This document shows, in pieces, positions 23,011 through 35,603 of a stretch of DNA of 64,000 bases (positions within the stretch are counted from its first letter, which is position 1; each line of letters starts with the position of its first letter). Both the position numbers and the translations under genes were made by a program. A model generated the notes under the pieces. It was given only the letters and a program-made list of their open reading frames with translations. It made no database searches and was not told the origin of the DNA. Source of the DNA: Calliphora vicina (lineage: Eukaryota > Arthropoda > Insecta > Diptera > Calliphoridae); the NCBI RefSeq assembly GCF_958450345.1, contig NC_088780.1, forward strand, positions 135,050,226-135,114,225, given 5' to 3'.

Positions 23011-25538
23011 TATGGGGGATTTCATGTCAAGTGAACCAACTTTTGAAATCGATGTCTTCCGATCGGGATGAAATTTGCACCAAGGTTAGCTCTATTGAAT
23101 AGTAACTCAGACACAATTTTTCAACAACATCGGTCGAGAACTCTCTGAGTTATAGGGGGTAAAAATTTGACAATTTGGTCAAACAGGGGTTTTTTCTTAT
23201 CCATGTAACTTATTACCTATTGTTCTTAGCAAAATGTGTTCCAAATAGTATAGATAGCTATTTCTTCGATCTTTCGAAAAAAAATATTTAAAAAAAAAAA
23301 TAAAAAATTTTTAATATTTTTTTTCCGAAATCAAAAACTTTTTTGACTTTTTTTAAAATACGCTATTTTTTTTTATTTTTTTTTTTTTCTTAAAATAAAG
23401 TTTAGATATTTTCCTTGAACACCTACTTGGTCGCTTAGTGGGATGCGAGTGGGATATCTATCAAAATAAATATTTTGTAACTCAAAACATAAAATTTTTG
23501 ACTTTTTTTGCAAAATCAAAAACTTTGTTGACTTTTTTTTTCAAAATGGACCCTTTTTTAATCTTTTTTTTAGGTCAAACAAAAGCTTAGATATTATCCT
23601 TGAAGACCCTTTTGGTCGCTTAGTGGGATGCGAGTGGGATATCTATCAAAATAAATATTTTTTAACTCAAGACTTACAATTTTTGACTTTTTTTTTTGCA
23701 AATACGATTTTTTTTTCCAAATGGGCCCTTTTTTTAAAATTTTTTTTGTAGTCAAAAGAAAGCTTAGGTCCATTCCTTTAAGATATTTTTAGTTCCTTAG
23801 TGGGATGCGAGTAGGATATCTATCAAAATAAATATTTTGTAACGCAAGACATACAATTTTTTAATTTTTTTTTGCAAAATCAAAATTTTTTTCCAATATG
23901 GGCCCTTTTTTAATTTTTTTTTTTGCTCAAAAGAAAGCCTAGGTCCATTCCTTTAAGATATTTTTAGTCCCTTAGTGGGATGCGAGTGGGATATCTATCA
24001 AAATAAATATTTTGTAACGCAAGACATACAATTTTTTAATTTTTTTTTGCAAAATCGAAATTTTTTTCCAATATGGGACTTTTTTTTAAAAATTTTTTTT
24101 GCTCAAAAGAAAGCTTAGGTCTTTTCCTTTAAGACCTATTTTGTCACTTAGGAAGATGTGAGTAGGATATCTATTAAAATAAAAATGTTGTAACTCAAGA
24201 CATTCAATTATTGACTTTTTTTTTGCAAATTCGAATTTTTTTTCAAAATGGGCCCTTTTTTAAAAATTTTTTTTTAGTCAAAAGAAAGCTTAGGTCCATT
24301 CCTTTAAGATATTTTAGGTCCCTTAGTGGGATACGAGTGGGATATCTATCAAAATAAATATTTTGTAACTCAAGATATACAATTTTTGATTTTTTGGCAA
24401 AATCAAAAACTTTTTTGACTTTTTTTTAAAATGGGCCCTTTTTGTAATTTTTTTTTTTGCTATAAAGAAAGCTTAGGCCTATTCCTTTAAGATGGTTTTG
24501 ATCGCTTAGTGGGATGCGAGTGGGATATATATCAAAATAAATGTTTTGTAACTCAAGACATACAATTTTTGTGTTAAAACATTTATTTTGATAGATATCC
24601 CACTCGCATCCCACTAAGGGACTAAAAATATCTTAAAGGAATGGACCTAGGCTTTCTTTTGAGCAAAAAAAAAAAATTAAAAAAGGGCCCATATTGGAAA
24701 AAAATTTTGATTTTGCAAAAAAAAATTAAAAAATTGTATGTCTTGCGTTACAAAATATTTATTTTGATAGATATCCTACTCGCATCCCACTAAGGAACTA
24801 AAAATATCTTAAAGGAATGGACCTAAGCTTTCTTTTGACTACAAAAAAAATTTTAAAAAAAGGGCCCATTTGGAAAAAAAAATCGTATTTGCAAAAAAAA
24901 AAGTCAAAAATTGTAAGTCTTGAGTTAAAAAATATTTATTTTGATAGATATCCCACTCGCATCCCACTAAGCGACCAAAAGGGTCTTCAAGGATAATATC
25001 TAAGCTTTTGTTTGACCTAAAAAAAAAGATTAAAAAAGGGTCCATTTTGAAAAAAAAAAGTCAACAAAGTTTTTGATTTTGCAAAAAAAGGTCAAAAATT
25101 GTATGTTTTGAGTTACAAAATATTTATTTTGATAGATATCCCACTCGCATCCCACTAAGCGACCAAGTAGGTGTTCAAGGAAAATATCTAAACTTTATTT
25201 TAAGAAAAAAAAAAAAAATAAAAAAAAATAGCGTATTTAAAAAAAAGTCAAAAAAGTTTTTGATTTCGGAAAAAAAATATTAAAAATTTTTTATTTTTTT
25301 TTTTAAATATTTTTTTTCGAAAGATCGAAGAAATAGCTATCTATACTATTTGGAACACATTTTGCTAAGAACAATAGGTAATAAGTTACATGGATAAGAA
25401 AAAACCCCTGTTTGACCAAATTGTCAAAATTTTACCCCCTATAACTCAGAGAGTTCTCGACCGATGTTGTTGAAAAATTGTGTCTGAGTTACTATCCAAT
25501 AGAAGACATCGATTTCACTTGACATGAAATCCCCCATA
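23011..25538. mobile_element. Foldback (FB-type) element of ~180-bp tandem units
   Basis: Outer ends ATGGGGGATTTCATGTCAAG and its inverse. Inside, a unit of about 170-180 bases containing GTGGGATGCGAGTGGGATAT recurs about seven times in plus orientation (near 23440, 23630, 23800, 23975, 24155, 24330, 24510) and four times inverted (near 24590, 24765, 24950, 25135). Orientation switches at about 24572. Long inverted repeats made of tandem units are the hallmark of Drosophila FB elements; homology to them is not claimed. Fragments lie at 29430, 30616, 34893 and 43750. The short frames in this array are not genes. Confidence 0.8.
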
Positions 25539-25626
25539 TACTTAATAATTTTTTTTATTAATTTTTTATTATTTTTCTTATTCCGTGCCGAAATAATGTT
25601 GGTTTAAAATTGAAAATATTTCTTAA

Positions 25627-26716
25627 AAATAAAAGATTCAAGGATGTTCCAATAGAGAAATTGGACGTAAAATCGATCGTTCGGAAAGTGTAGTGCGAAA
25701 TTTCTTGAAGAAAGGTCAAAATTTTGGAGTTCGCAAACCTACAAAGGGAAATACAAAACTAACAAGAAGACAACTTAATCTAATAAAACAAGAAGCAACC
25801 CGCAAAATTCTACACAAATAAAGAATAAATTGAATCTTCCAGTGACTTACGAAACGATGAAAACATAAAATGGAAAAAGCCGAAATGTAAACCAATGCTA
25901 AAAATGCACCATAAAGAAAATCGTTTAAAATTCGCAGGAAAATATATGAAATGGACAGATGAGTGGAAAAAAGTAATTTTCTCTGACGAAAAAAAATTAA
26001 ATTTAGACGGTCCTGACTCATGCTATTGTCACGATTTGAGATCAAACGATGTTCGGATGTCAAAACGTAATTTCTGTCGTTTCAGAGTTATGGTTTGGGC
26101 AGCGTTTTCTGCAGTTGGCAAGTCGAAAATATGTTTTGTTCCGACAAAACTTAATAGTGCGATTTATAACGAACTGTTAGAAGATGATACTCTCTCATTT
26201 ATGGTTGAAAAAATGGATGAAGATTGCATATTCCAACAAGATAATGCTGCAATCATGTTTCTAAGCAATCGAAATCTCTGTTGGACTGGCCGGCTTGTAG
26301 TCCGGACTTAAACCCAATGGAGAACTTGTAGGGATACATGGTCCGTAAAGTTTATGCAAATAATGCCCAGAATGAAAGCATAATAACTGTGACAGAGATG
26401 AAACTAAGAATTAAACAAGTCTGGGAGGAAATTGATTCCAATCTGCTTATAAAATTAGTAGAATCAATGCCATACCGTATTTTTGAAACAATCCATAACA
26501 AAGGATCATCCACACATTGTTAATAATGCTACAGTGGCCCATAAATTAAAGTGCGTTTATAGGAAAATACCCTTAAAAGTGGCTGTTAATCTCGAAAATT
26601 AAGTAAAAAAAATAAATAAAGTACAAATGAATTTTTTTGTAAACAATATTTTAAGTGAAGTCTTAACTAATTTAAAAAGTAGTGTGCGTTTATAGGAATA
26701 TACATCAGTGTATGCA
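25627..26716 (+). pseudogene. Tc3-like transposase relic (Tc1/mariner)
   Basis: Helix-turn-helix remnants EIGRKIDRSESVVRNFL and LTRRQLNLIKQEATRKIL are readable at 25650-25820, then a stop and a gap. The catalytic domain resumes near 25880: FSDEKKLNLDGPD (first Asp), MVWAAFSAVGKSK, FQQDNA (second Asp) near 26230-26250. After a frameshift come WPACSPDLNPMENL and VRKVYANNAQNES (26290-26520). A copy-and-paste style repeat 'gtgcgtttatagga' follows at 26550 and 26685, and TACAGTGGCCCATAAATT at about 26530 may be the right terminal repeat. It cannot make an active enzyme. The antisense frame at 25716-26063 is a shadow. Confidence 0.8.
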
Positions 26717-27402
26717 GGGGTTCTCGTATATCATTTCTTTTTTATTGGAGTCCATAGAGTTTGGAAATGCCTCTAGTTTTCCTCGATCACTTCGTTTAGT
26801 ACTGATTTTTTATTAACAAATGTAGTGAATTAACGATATTCATGAAGTTTCAACTTCAATAAATCATAAGAATGTTGGTTTGAAATTGATTTTAAAATTG
26901 TTTCTTTTATTTAAAATATAAATGTACATACATTAGAGTTTGTTTGTGACCAGGTCACTTCATTTGATTTTCGGGTATCATAATTTTTCTGAAGGTTTTT
27001 GCGTAAATAAAAATAATGGCGTCCTTTTTTTTTTGAAAATTTTCACTCCTTGTGGTGGTTCAACGCACCTAAAGACGCGCATTTTGAGCACATTTTTCTG
27101 TAGAGAAAAAACGGTTGAATATATTGCAAATATGATTTCACCAGTCAATTCTGCATCAAAAATTAATACAATTGATGTTTTTGAATCCTTAAAAACAGAT
27201 GGCGTAAATCTCATAAAAAAAATACTACAACTTTGCCTCAGAGAGTAAATCAAAATTGCGAACGGTTTGCAAGATATGAGCCTGAGAAAATGATCTATCA
27301 CTTTTTTGCAAAAATGACACCAAGGCCCCAAATTTTTGGGGGCCCATAAAAAAGTGCATGACTTTGGGCATAACTTGGAGATACGAGCCTTTTTTATTAA
27401 GT
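26717..27402. other. Non-coding stretch, no credible gene
   Basis: Overlapping frames of about 70 to 117 codons exist on both strands (26940-27434), but none shows a domain, a signal peptide or a conserved motif. The words 'aaatgacacc...gccccaaatttttgggggcccataaaaaa' (27312-27352) resemble 53212-53272, so this is probably repeat DNA. Confidence 0.4.
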
Positions 27403-29254
27403 ACTAGCTGACCCGGTGCGCTTCGCCACCCCAATTAGAAGAATGAAATAGTACTATTAAGTCTTCCGCTCACTCGGGTCCATATAATCTTTATTTCATG
27501 TTTCTAAATTCATTGGTGAAGAAATTAGAAAAAGTAGCATTCGAATAAAGAAATAGTACCAAAAAGTCTACCCCTAGAATCCTAACTCACTTAGGACCAT
27601 ATATGTTTAATTTAATGTTTCTAAGTCCATTGTTATAGAAATTTCAAAAAAGTACAATTAGATTAATGTAAAAGTATCATGAAGTATCCCCTTGAATTTT
27701 CACTCACTTAGGACCATATATACTTGTAGTTTCCCACTCACTTGGGTCCATATAAGCTTTATTTCATGTTTCTAGGTTCATTGGTGAAGAAAATACAAAA
27801 AGTACCATTTGAATAAAGAAAAAGTACCAAGAAGTCTCCCCCTAGAATTCTCACTCACTTAGGAACATATACGCTTAATTTCATGATTCCATTGTTATAG
27901 AAAATTCCAAAAGTACCATTATAATAAAGAAAAAGTAACATGAAGTAGCCGCTTGAATTTTTTACTCACTTAGGACCATTATTATAGAAAATTCAAAAAG
28001 TACCATTAGAATATAGAAAAAGTACCAAAAAGCAGTCATGTGAGCTTTATTTCATGTTTCTAGGTTCATGGGGAAGAAATTACAAAAAGTACCATTCTAA
28101 TTAAGAAAAAGTACCAACAAGTCGTCCCCTAGAATTCTCACTCACTTAAGACCATATATGCTTAATTTCATGTTCTAAGTCCATTGTAATAGAAAATTCA
28201 AAAAGTACCATTAGAAGAATGAAAAAGTACCTATAGTTCAGTTCTCACATTTTGGTACCTAAATATAATCGCTTATTTCTAACACTAACTTCACTCAGAT
28301 ACATATCAGCTAACTTTAATGTCGATAAGTGAAATAACTGAAAATATTAAAAAAGTACCATTAGGAGAAAAGTACCAATTTCCCTTTTAATCCTTGAACA
28401 CCCATTAAGTTTGAAATTTAAAAATATTCAATTTTGCAAAAGTTGTTTATGCTACAGACATGTCTCAATCGATTAAAATCTGTGTTAATGTGCCCAATAA
28501 TAAATATGTTTTAAAAAAAGTACCAAACTGTTTACACGGATTTGGCCTAAAATACACCATGTCACTCGAGTTCCAAATAACCGCTGTTAAAAAAATTATC
28601 AACATCGGCTTAATAATTTGCAATAAAATGTAATTTTCCCGATTTTATCCCCTTTTTGGTACCTTTTTTATCCCCGTTATTAAAATAATATTATTAAAAT
28701 AATTTTCTGTATCGTGTTGGGAGCTCATAGTAAAATATTCGAATGTCTATGTGAAATTATAGAAAAACATATTTTATGAAAAAGTACCAAAAATAAACAC
28801 AATTTTTATCCCTTAAGGGTTCGAATTTCCAAAAAGTACCAAACTTATATTTTTTATTTTTTGATAAGTAATACGATTTAAATTTTGTTTCTATGTTTAT
28901 TGGTTTAAAAGACACATATGGTGCCAAAAAAGTACCAAAATATAGTTTTTACCCGTTTTCTCCCCTAAAAGGTTCGAAAAAGTACGAAACACCTGTCAGC
29001 TTATTTTTTAATTGGAGTAACATGCAATTTCAAGGTTTTTTGTATCTTTATTAGTTTTGAAGATATAAGATTACCGGATTTACCCTTTTTTACCCCCTAA
29101 GCGTTCGAATTTCCAAAAATCCCTTCTTAGTGGATCGTTTTGGGGAGGGAGGAACCCACAGTTAAAATTTCATTATTCTAGCTTCAGTCGTTTGGGCTAT
29201 GGGATGATGAATCAGTCAGTCAGTCAGTAACGTTACTCTTTTATATATACAGAT
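27403..29254 (+). repeat. ACTAGCTGACCCGG-type interspersed repeat with tandem core
   Basis: Begins ACTAGCTGACCCGGTGCGCT and ends 'ctcttttatatatacagat'. The first 850 bases hold several degenerate copies of a unit containing 'aaaaagtaccattagaa', 'ctcactcacttaggaccatata' and 'tttcatgtttctaagtccatt'. The second half repeats 'aaaaagtaccaaa' at irregular spacing. The same kind of start and end is seen at 54652-55620 and a start at 55814. I do not know the class; such sequences are common in insects. Confidence 0.55.
29208..29229. repeat. Short (CAGT)n microsatellite
   Basis: 'atcagtcagtcagtcagtaa' near the 3' end of the interspersed repeat, a few units only. Confidence 0.7.
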
Positions 29255-29429
29255 TATAAGACAATTATGAATTTTCAAGTAATTTTCTGAGGGGTATCTT
29301 GTATGGGGATTAGGGACAAATGTTGTCCGATTTTCGATATAAGGACATTTGTATGAGGGTTAGGTGAAATCATTGCACATTTTCAATATCAAACAAACCT
29401 CAAAAAACTTCAAACGTCTGTTGCTTTAA

Positions 29430-29957
29430 GAGCTTTTTAGTCGTTTAGTGGGATATCATTCAAAATAATTGTTTTGCAAAAAAAAAAATCAGAAATTGCA
29501 TGTTTTGAGTTACAAAACATTTATTTTGATAGATATCCAACTCGCATCCCGCTAAGAGACCAAAAACCTCTTCAAGGAAAAACCTAAGCTTTCTTTGGAG
29601 AAAAAAGGGCCCATTTTGGAAAAAAAAATTCAAAAGAGTTTTTGATTTTGCAAAAAAAACGTCAAAAATATTTTATTTTTTTTAAACATTTTTTTTCGAA
29701 AGATTGAAGAAATAGCTATCTAAGCTACTTGGAACACATTTTGCAATAGGTGTAATAAGTTACATGAATGTGAAAAGACACATGTTTGCCCAAAATGTCA
29801 AATTTTGACCCCCTCTAACTCAAAGTGTTCTTAACCGATCTTGTTTAAAAATTGTGTCTACATTACTTTGCAATAGATCTAACCTTGGTGCAAATTTCAT
29901 CCTGATCGGAAGCCATTGATTTCAAAAGTTTGTTCACTTGACATGAAATCCCCCAAA
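29430..29957. mobile_element. Fragment of the FB-type element, copy 2
   Basis: Contains one plus-oriented partial unit, one inverted unit ('gatagatatccaactcgcatccc') and the right terminal part ending CACTTGACATGAAATCCCCC. It is a collapsed version of 23011-25538. Confidence 0.7.
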
Positions 29958-30552
29958 TATATAAATGTTTGTAAGGGAATGTGTGATATATTATTATTAT
30001 GGATATAATTGTGTCGTGGAATTACGCTCACAAAAATGTGTCTATTAATCTGAATTTTTAGACAAGACACAAGGGAGAAAACAGATTTGCTCTACATATT
30101 GGTAATTCAAGCTTATCATACAGATAATTTTAGCTAATCATAGACATTATTTTACAATATCTCATCGCTTATTTCGAGTGTATTTGTATTACCATCACAT
30201 TACACAGCTGATTTATGTGTATAATGTGTATTTAATCTCTTAAGTTGCCTTTGTATTAAAGCAATTTTTTTCTTAATGAAATAAAAAAATGTATATTGTA
30301 ATTAAAAAGTGTGATTGAATTGTTAGTGAGACGACAGAGAGCACATCCTGTGCGGTTTTTTCACCACATTAAACAATCATAAGTACTTACATGTGGCAGT
30401 AAAAACAATAACAACAACAAAAATAAACTGAAAGTAATTTAATTGTTGAGTGACGGTAGTATATAAAATTTATCAAGCCATACAATTGATTAATCTATTG
30501 TAAGTAGTAGAAAGCCTGCATGTATTTATTACAATACATAATGCAACACAAT
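29958..30552. other. Non-coding, nothing recognised
   Basis: No coding frame of note and no repeat boundary seen. Confidence 0.35.
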
Positions 30553-31126
30553 TGGTTAATTCACAAGGTCTCCTATCATGTTGTATTGTCATAATGTCCT
30601 AGTATTTCATGACTCGAATTCTTTTTTTCCGAAATGGGCCCTTTTTTTCCCAAAATAAAGCTTAGGTCTTATACTTAAAGAGCTTTTTGGTCTCTTATTA
30701 TTACAACTTACCTTTATAGTAAAAGGTAACTTTAAGTACTAGAAAAAGGTACCCTTAAAGTTAACTTTAATTATAAAGTTGGATATCTATCAAAATAAAT
30801 GTTTTATAACTCAAAACATACAATTTTTGACCTTTTTTTTGCAAAATAAAAAACTTTGTTGACTTTTTTTTCAAAATGGACCCTTTTTGCAAAACAATTA
30901 TTTTGATGGATATCCCACTAAACTCCTAAAAAGCTGTTAGAATTTTTGATATTTTCGGCTTAACCGACTCTTAGGCGTTCGGCGTAGGTCTCTGCTGGTT
31001 GGTTACGATAACACAGTAAACATAGCATAGAGAATGGTATTATTTTAGGACATTTTTTGCTTGAAAGGCAATAACAACATTTTTAAACCATTGTGAAATA
31101 TTAGTACATTATGACAATGTGAATTG
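30553..31126. mobile_element. TGGTCAATTCACAAGG MITE, split by FB fragment
   Basis: Left part (30553-30615) and right part (30966-31126) together match the intact MITE at 60781-61007, including the shared middle 'gactcttaggc(g/a)ttcggcg'. The insertion between them (30616-30965) is listed separately. Confidence 0.75.
30616..30965. mobile_element. FB-type fragment inserted in a MITE, GACTC duplicated
   Basis: The insert carries words of the FB-type unit (AAAATGGACCCTTTTT, 'ggatatctatcaaaataaat') and is bordered by GACTC on both sides (30611-30615 and 30966-30970). The uninterrupted MITE at 60781 has GACTC once. A small palindromic stretch around 'aaagttaactttaa' (about 30757-30770) lies inside. 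Confidence 0.7.
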
Positions 31127-31159
31127 ACCAAATATTTATTAATAAATTTTATATTAATC

Positions 31160-33000
31160 ATAGTCCGATTTGCATGAAATTTGATATACGCAAAGAAGAA
31201 GTATTTTCGAGTTTAAGCTTAGAATTTGGACAGCATTGGCCCACCAGGGGTGCAGCCAGATATCCGCAAAGTAGGACACCTCGCGTATGTTAAATTTTTA
31301 AAACGATCCTATCGTGCAATCGATCCGATCGTTGAGCACTACAAATAAATTATCTCTAGATATTCGTATTTTTAACATTTTTATTCACAGCGGGTCCAAA
31401 TATGTATGTCTACCTTAGGTTTTTTGTAGAGCTGGACGAGTAATCTTTTTGAAATTGAAACACAGACGAAGAAATATCGAGCCCTTAGCGCCAAATTATC
31501 GTAAGCGACAAAACACAAATTTTACAGGAGAAGGTTTTATTTGATTATTTTGAAATTTATACATAGAATTAAAAATGTTATGATGCGATATAATATAATT
31601 TCGTTCAAGCTATTTGTCTATTTTTCAAAAATATTGATAACTTTTGACAATTAAAAATTCATGGAATACTTTATAGAAAAATATGACAAAAAATGTTTTT
31701 TATTGAATTTTTGCATAGATAAAAATTTTTCGAATTGAAATTCAATTTTTATTTATAAATAGTTTTTAATGAATGATAGATTTTTCTATTTAAAATGGAA
31801 AAATAAAAACGAAATTTGAAATTTATTATCAGTAATCCCGCAATTCCCAAAAAAAGTGTTGAAAAATTCCAAAAATGTTAATTTTTAGTTTTTTGGCTAT
31901 AATATCCATACCAGGGTCGGGGTTATCGGAACCCTTTTCAAAATAATTAGAAACATATTGAGCCACCTAAAATCGGTTACTATATTTTGATATCGAATAT
32001 GCGATTTGAGAAGTTTTGCCCTAAAATTTTATTTTACATAAAAAATAGGTGTTTTTTGAAAGGACCTGGTCCCCTCGGTAACAACAATTATGAAATTGGT
32101 TTTTCTTTAAAATATTTTATTAAAACTTAGCTTTCAGAAAGTAGAAATTCCTTATACATGCTCTTAGAAATTTTTTGCGATAACTTAAAAAGAAAAAAAG
32201 TTCTTTTTTCCCAAAAAATTAGCTAAAAATTGCTTTTTAAAAATTTCTTAAATTCAAATGCATATAACTTTGGACTTAGTCATTATTTTTAAACAATTCT
32301 TTTTCCATTTGACACATACATTGGTTGTTAGTCCAATAAAGGAAAACTAGGGGAAATATTTGGATACGCTGTTATCAAAAAACTGGAGTAGGGTGGGTAA
32401 AAATTTTGAAAAATTTAATTTTCAAATGCGAATATCTTCTAAGCTATAATAGATAATTGATAGCTACAACGATGTTTTTTGTAGTGCTCGATGAGAAGAT
32501 TGTACGTGTATAATGTTTTTGAAATCGGAACTCAAACCAAGAAATAATATCGTTTTAAAAATGTAACATACCCGAGGTGTTCTAATTAGAGGGCCCTTAG
32601 TCACGCCCCTGGTGGGCCCATGAGGTCCACGTTCAAAACATAAACGCGACAACACTTCTTCTTTGCGCATGTGAAATTTCATTCAAAACCAATCTAACCA
32701 TTTAGAAGTTACAGATTTATTTCCCTCTTTTTTTTTCTATACCACTGTGTCGCTTACGATAAAATTTGTTTACTGTAAAATATAAACATTGACTTACGAA
32801 AAAATCTTACGCCCTATATTTTTGATGTTATTAACAATTTTGATATTCTGAGAACGCTAAAACATCAGTCGGTCCATAAAATTTTAATTTAGGCAATAAA
32901 ACAAAAATTTTAAAAATGTCGTTTACGATAATTTGGCGCTAACATACCCGAGGTGTATTGTAGTGGAAATTGTTGTCATTTCCCCTGGATTCGTTTTATC
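31160..33000. repeat. Nested dispersed repeat with GCGCCAAATTATCG inverted ends
   Basis: TTAGCGCCAAATTATCGTAA (31485) and its near inverse ending at 32942 bound about 1.46 kb of non-coding DNA. The flanks continue one another in the sense of a related repeat ('gaagaaatatcg' before, 'aacatacccgaggtgt' after), which also occurs whole at about 32540-32585. A block homologous to 31620-32640 recurs inverted at 46800-47754. The frame at 32464-32682 is not a gene. Confidence 0.5.
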
Positions 33001-33783
33001 AATTGTCATTTCTTGCAAATAGACACCTTTTCCAAAGGAAATTGATCAGTATAGTCGGGCATAATCCGGAGAATAGGGCGCAACAAATTATGCTAAATGA
33101 GCACACAAATTCTCTTTTTTTATTTTTTCCTCAAGTCTAATGGCTGTGAAACTAAACTAAAGGACGCAGCTTGTTCAAATTTTGATAGGTGTCAATTAAA
33201 AGATGCCTGTTGAAATTCAAAACGTCTCGGACTTATTGACCCGCCCTTGTACATTAAATTTGTTCGATATTGTTTAGAAAATAGCAAAATGAACATTTCA
33301 TAAAAATAAGGAATATGTATATAAACATTATTGGGTCTAGGATGATTCCTTCCCAATATTACCCTCATACAACACTTATGGTTAGTAGAGGGTATAATGA
33401 ACAATTGTTAGTAATTCATAAAAGGCATTATATATTCCCATTTTCACAGTAAATCAATCAAACATATCATAATGTCTTATATTAATAAAGAAAATAATAT
33501 TTCGGGAGTGTATAAAGTAAATTCAATTAATGAAAAAATACTGATACTTGTTTTTGGCAAACAATTTTGTAAATCTTCATCAATTACTTTGAAAATAAGG
33601 AAATATTAGTAAATTGTCTTGAATGTACATATGTATGTATATAAATAATTGCTACAAATTTTAATAAGTTGTGTTCTCAAAGTATGTATTAGAGTTCATT
33701 AATACTTTTTATTCAATATTAATCAATCAAATATGTGTGTTTATATTTGTGTATATCAAGTATAATTGAATTGAAGTATTATT
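33001..33783. other. Non-coding, nothing recognised
   Basis: AT-rich DNA without a credible gene or placeable repeat. Confidence 0.35.
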
Positions 33784-34315
33784 ATACCCTACACCACCAT
33801 ATTGGGGAGGGTATTATGTGTTTTGTAATATTTGATGTTTGTAATATTTGTAACGCGCAAAAATATTAGTCCAACACCCACTAAAGTATAATGATCGAAT
33901 CAGAATGGGAGTTGATTAAACTATGTCCGTCTGGATGGATGTCCATGTTAGCTTTGTGCGCAAAGTAGAGGTTGCAAATACATCTCATACCGACATAAAT
34001 CACCCTACTTAATTTCATGGCGATTGGTCCATAATTGGTAATAAATCCATATAAAGCTCAATTCCGAAAATCTCTTTAGCGAGCATGAATCTTGTAAAAA
34101 TATTGGAATCCAAATAAAATTTAACAAAAATATGTTTCATATAGAAAGAAATCATGTAACCTAATTTCAGGACGATCGGTCCATTATTTTTAATAGATCC
34201 CACTTCCGACATTATTATTATTGAAGTATGAAATTGTAATAGAATGATGATTTGCTCATATACTCAGAGTAGGGTATTATAAGATCGGACTTGAGCGAAT
34301 ATAATTTCTTATATG
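33784..34315 (+). mobile_element. DINE-1/Helentron-like repeat (variant Q), copy 2
   Basis: Starts TATACCCTACACCACCATAT and ends 'gcgaatataatttcttatatg'. Contains 'tatgtccgtctggatgg' and repeated 'gatcggtccat'. It is shorter and more decayed than 3284-3990. Confidence 0.6.
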
Positions 34316-34892
34316 TTTTTAATTACTAAATCAAAAGAAAACCACTAGAGCTGCGAAAAAATTGCAGATTTAAAATGAAGCAAAAATGAAAAATGTATCG
34401 AAAAAATTCATATGAAAACATTGTTGACTCAGTTTTCATGAGACTCAAAGAGAGAACTGTCAGTAAATACATACATTAGGGTTGGTCTAGTTAGCAATCG
34501 ATATTGTGCCATAGATTTTTTGATAGCTTTTGTCATGAGGAAAAACAGTAGAGCATTGAAATTTGGCACCGAGAATTATATGGACTAAATTAAGAAAAAA
34601 ATTAAATTTTATCAAAATCGTCCACCCCCAAATCCGAGTTCCAATAAAATCGATCACCTCCACCGCCCACGAAACCATACATAGATAAGAACTTTTTGAT
34701 ATTTCGTTTATTATTCGACAAAAAATTTAAAGTTTTCATCATATTCCGAAAACTTCCGAGAACTAAGTTTTTTTTTAATCGAAACAAGACACTCCCGCCT
34801 TTCATTTTATTAAAACAACAGCATTGGGGAAGTGGGTCTACATTATTTTTTTTCCATGGAAAATCAAAAATAAAATAATTTTTAGAGGCTTA
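34316..34892. other. Non-coding, nothing recognised
   Basis: Short frames on both strands overlap here without recognisable motifs. Confidence 0.35.
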
Positions 34893-35603
34893 TAGATATA
34901 TCTATCAAAATAAATATTTTGTAACTCAAAACATACAATTTTTGACTTTTTTTGCAAAATCAAAAACTTTGTTGACTTTTTTTTAAAATGGACCCTTTTT
35001 TAATTTTTTTTAGCTCAAACAAAAGCTTAGTTATTATCCTTGAAGACCCCTTTGGTCGCTTAGTGGGATGCGAGTGGGATATCTATCAAAATAAATATTT
35101 TTTAACTCAAGACTTAAAATTGTTGACTTTTTTTTTTTAAAATGGGACCTTTTTTAAAATTTTTTTTAGTCAAAAGAAAGCTTAGGTCCATTCCTTTAAG
35201 ATATTTTTAGTCCCTTAGTGCGAGTGGGATATCTATCAAAATAAATATTTTATAACTCAAGAAATACAATTTTTGAAATTTTTTTGCAAAATCGAAATTT
35301 TTTTCCAATATGGGCCCTTTTTTTAATTTTTTTTTTCGCTCAAAAGAAAGCCTAAGTCCATTCCTTTAAGATATTTTTAGTCCCTCAGTGGAATGCGAGT
35401 GGGATATCTATCAAAATAAATATTTTGTAACGCAAGACATACAATTTTTTAATTTTTTTTGCATAACTCAGAGAGTTCTCGACCGATCTTGTTGAAAAAT
35501 TGTGTCTGAGTTACTATCCAATAGAACTAACCTTGGTGCAAATTTCATCCGGAACGGAAGACATCGATTTCAAAAGTTGGTTCACTTGACATGAAATGCC
35601 CCA
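34893..35603 (+). mobile_element. FB-type element fragment, copy 3
   Basis: Four tandem plus-oriented units with 'gcgagtgggatatctatcaaaa' (near 35070, 35225, 35395 and a first partial), then directly the right terminal part ending CACTTGACATGAAATGCCCC. The inverted arm of tandem units seen at 23011-25538 is missing. Confidence 0.75.

Noticed and set aside
24426..25045. Frames containing VGCEWDIYQNK in the FB-type array
   Set aside because: The same peptide appears because the tandem unit is read in one frame; the frames end at unit borders and have no start or stop pattern of a gene.
26940..27434. Overlapping frames of 69 to 117 codons on both strands
   Set aside because: They overlap one another on opposite strands, have no recognisable domain, and lie in sequence similar to repeat DNA at 53210.
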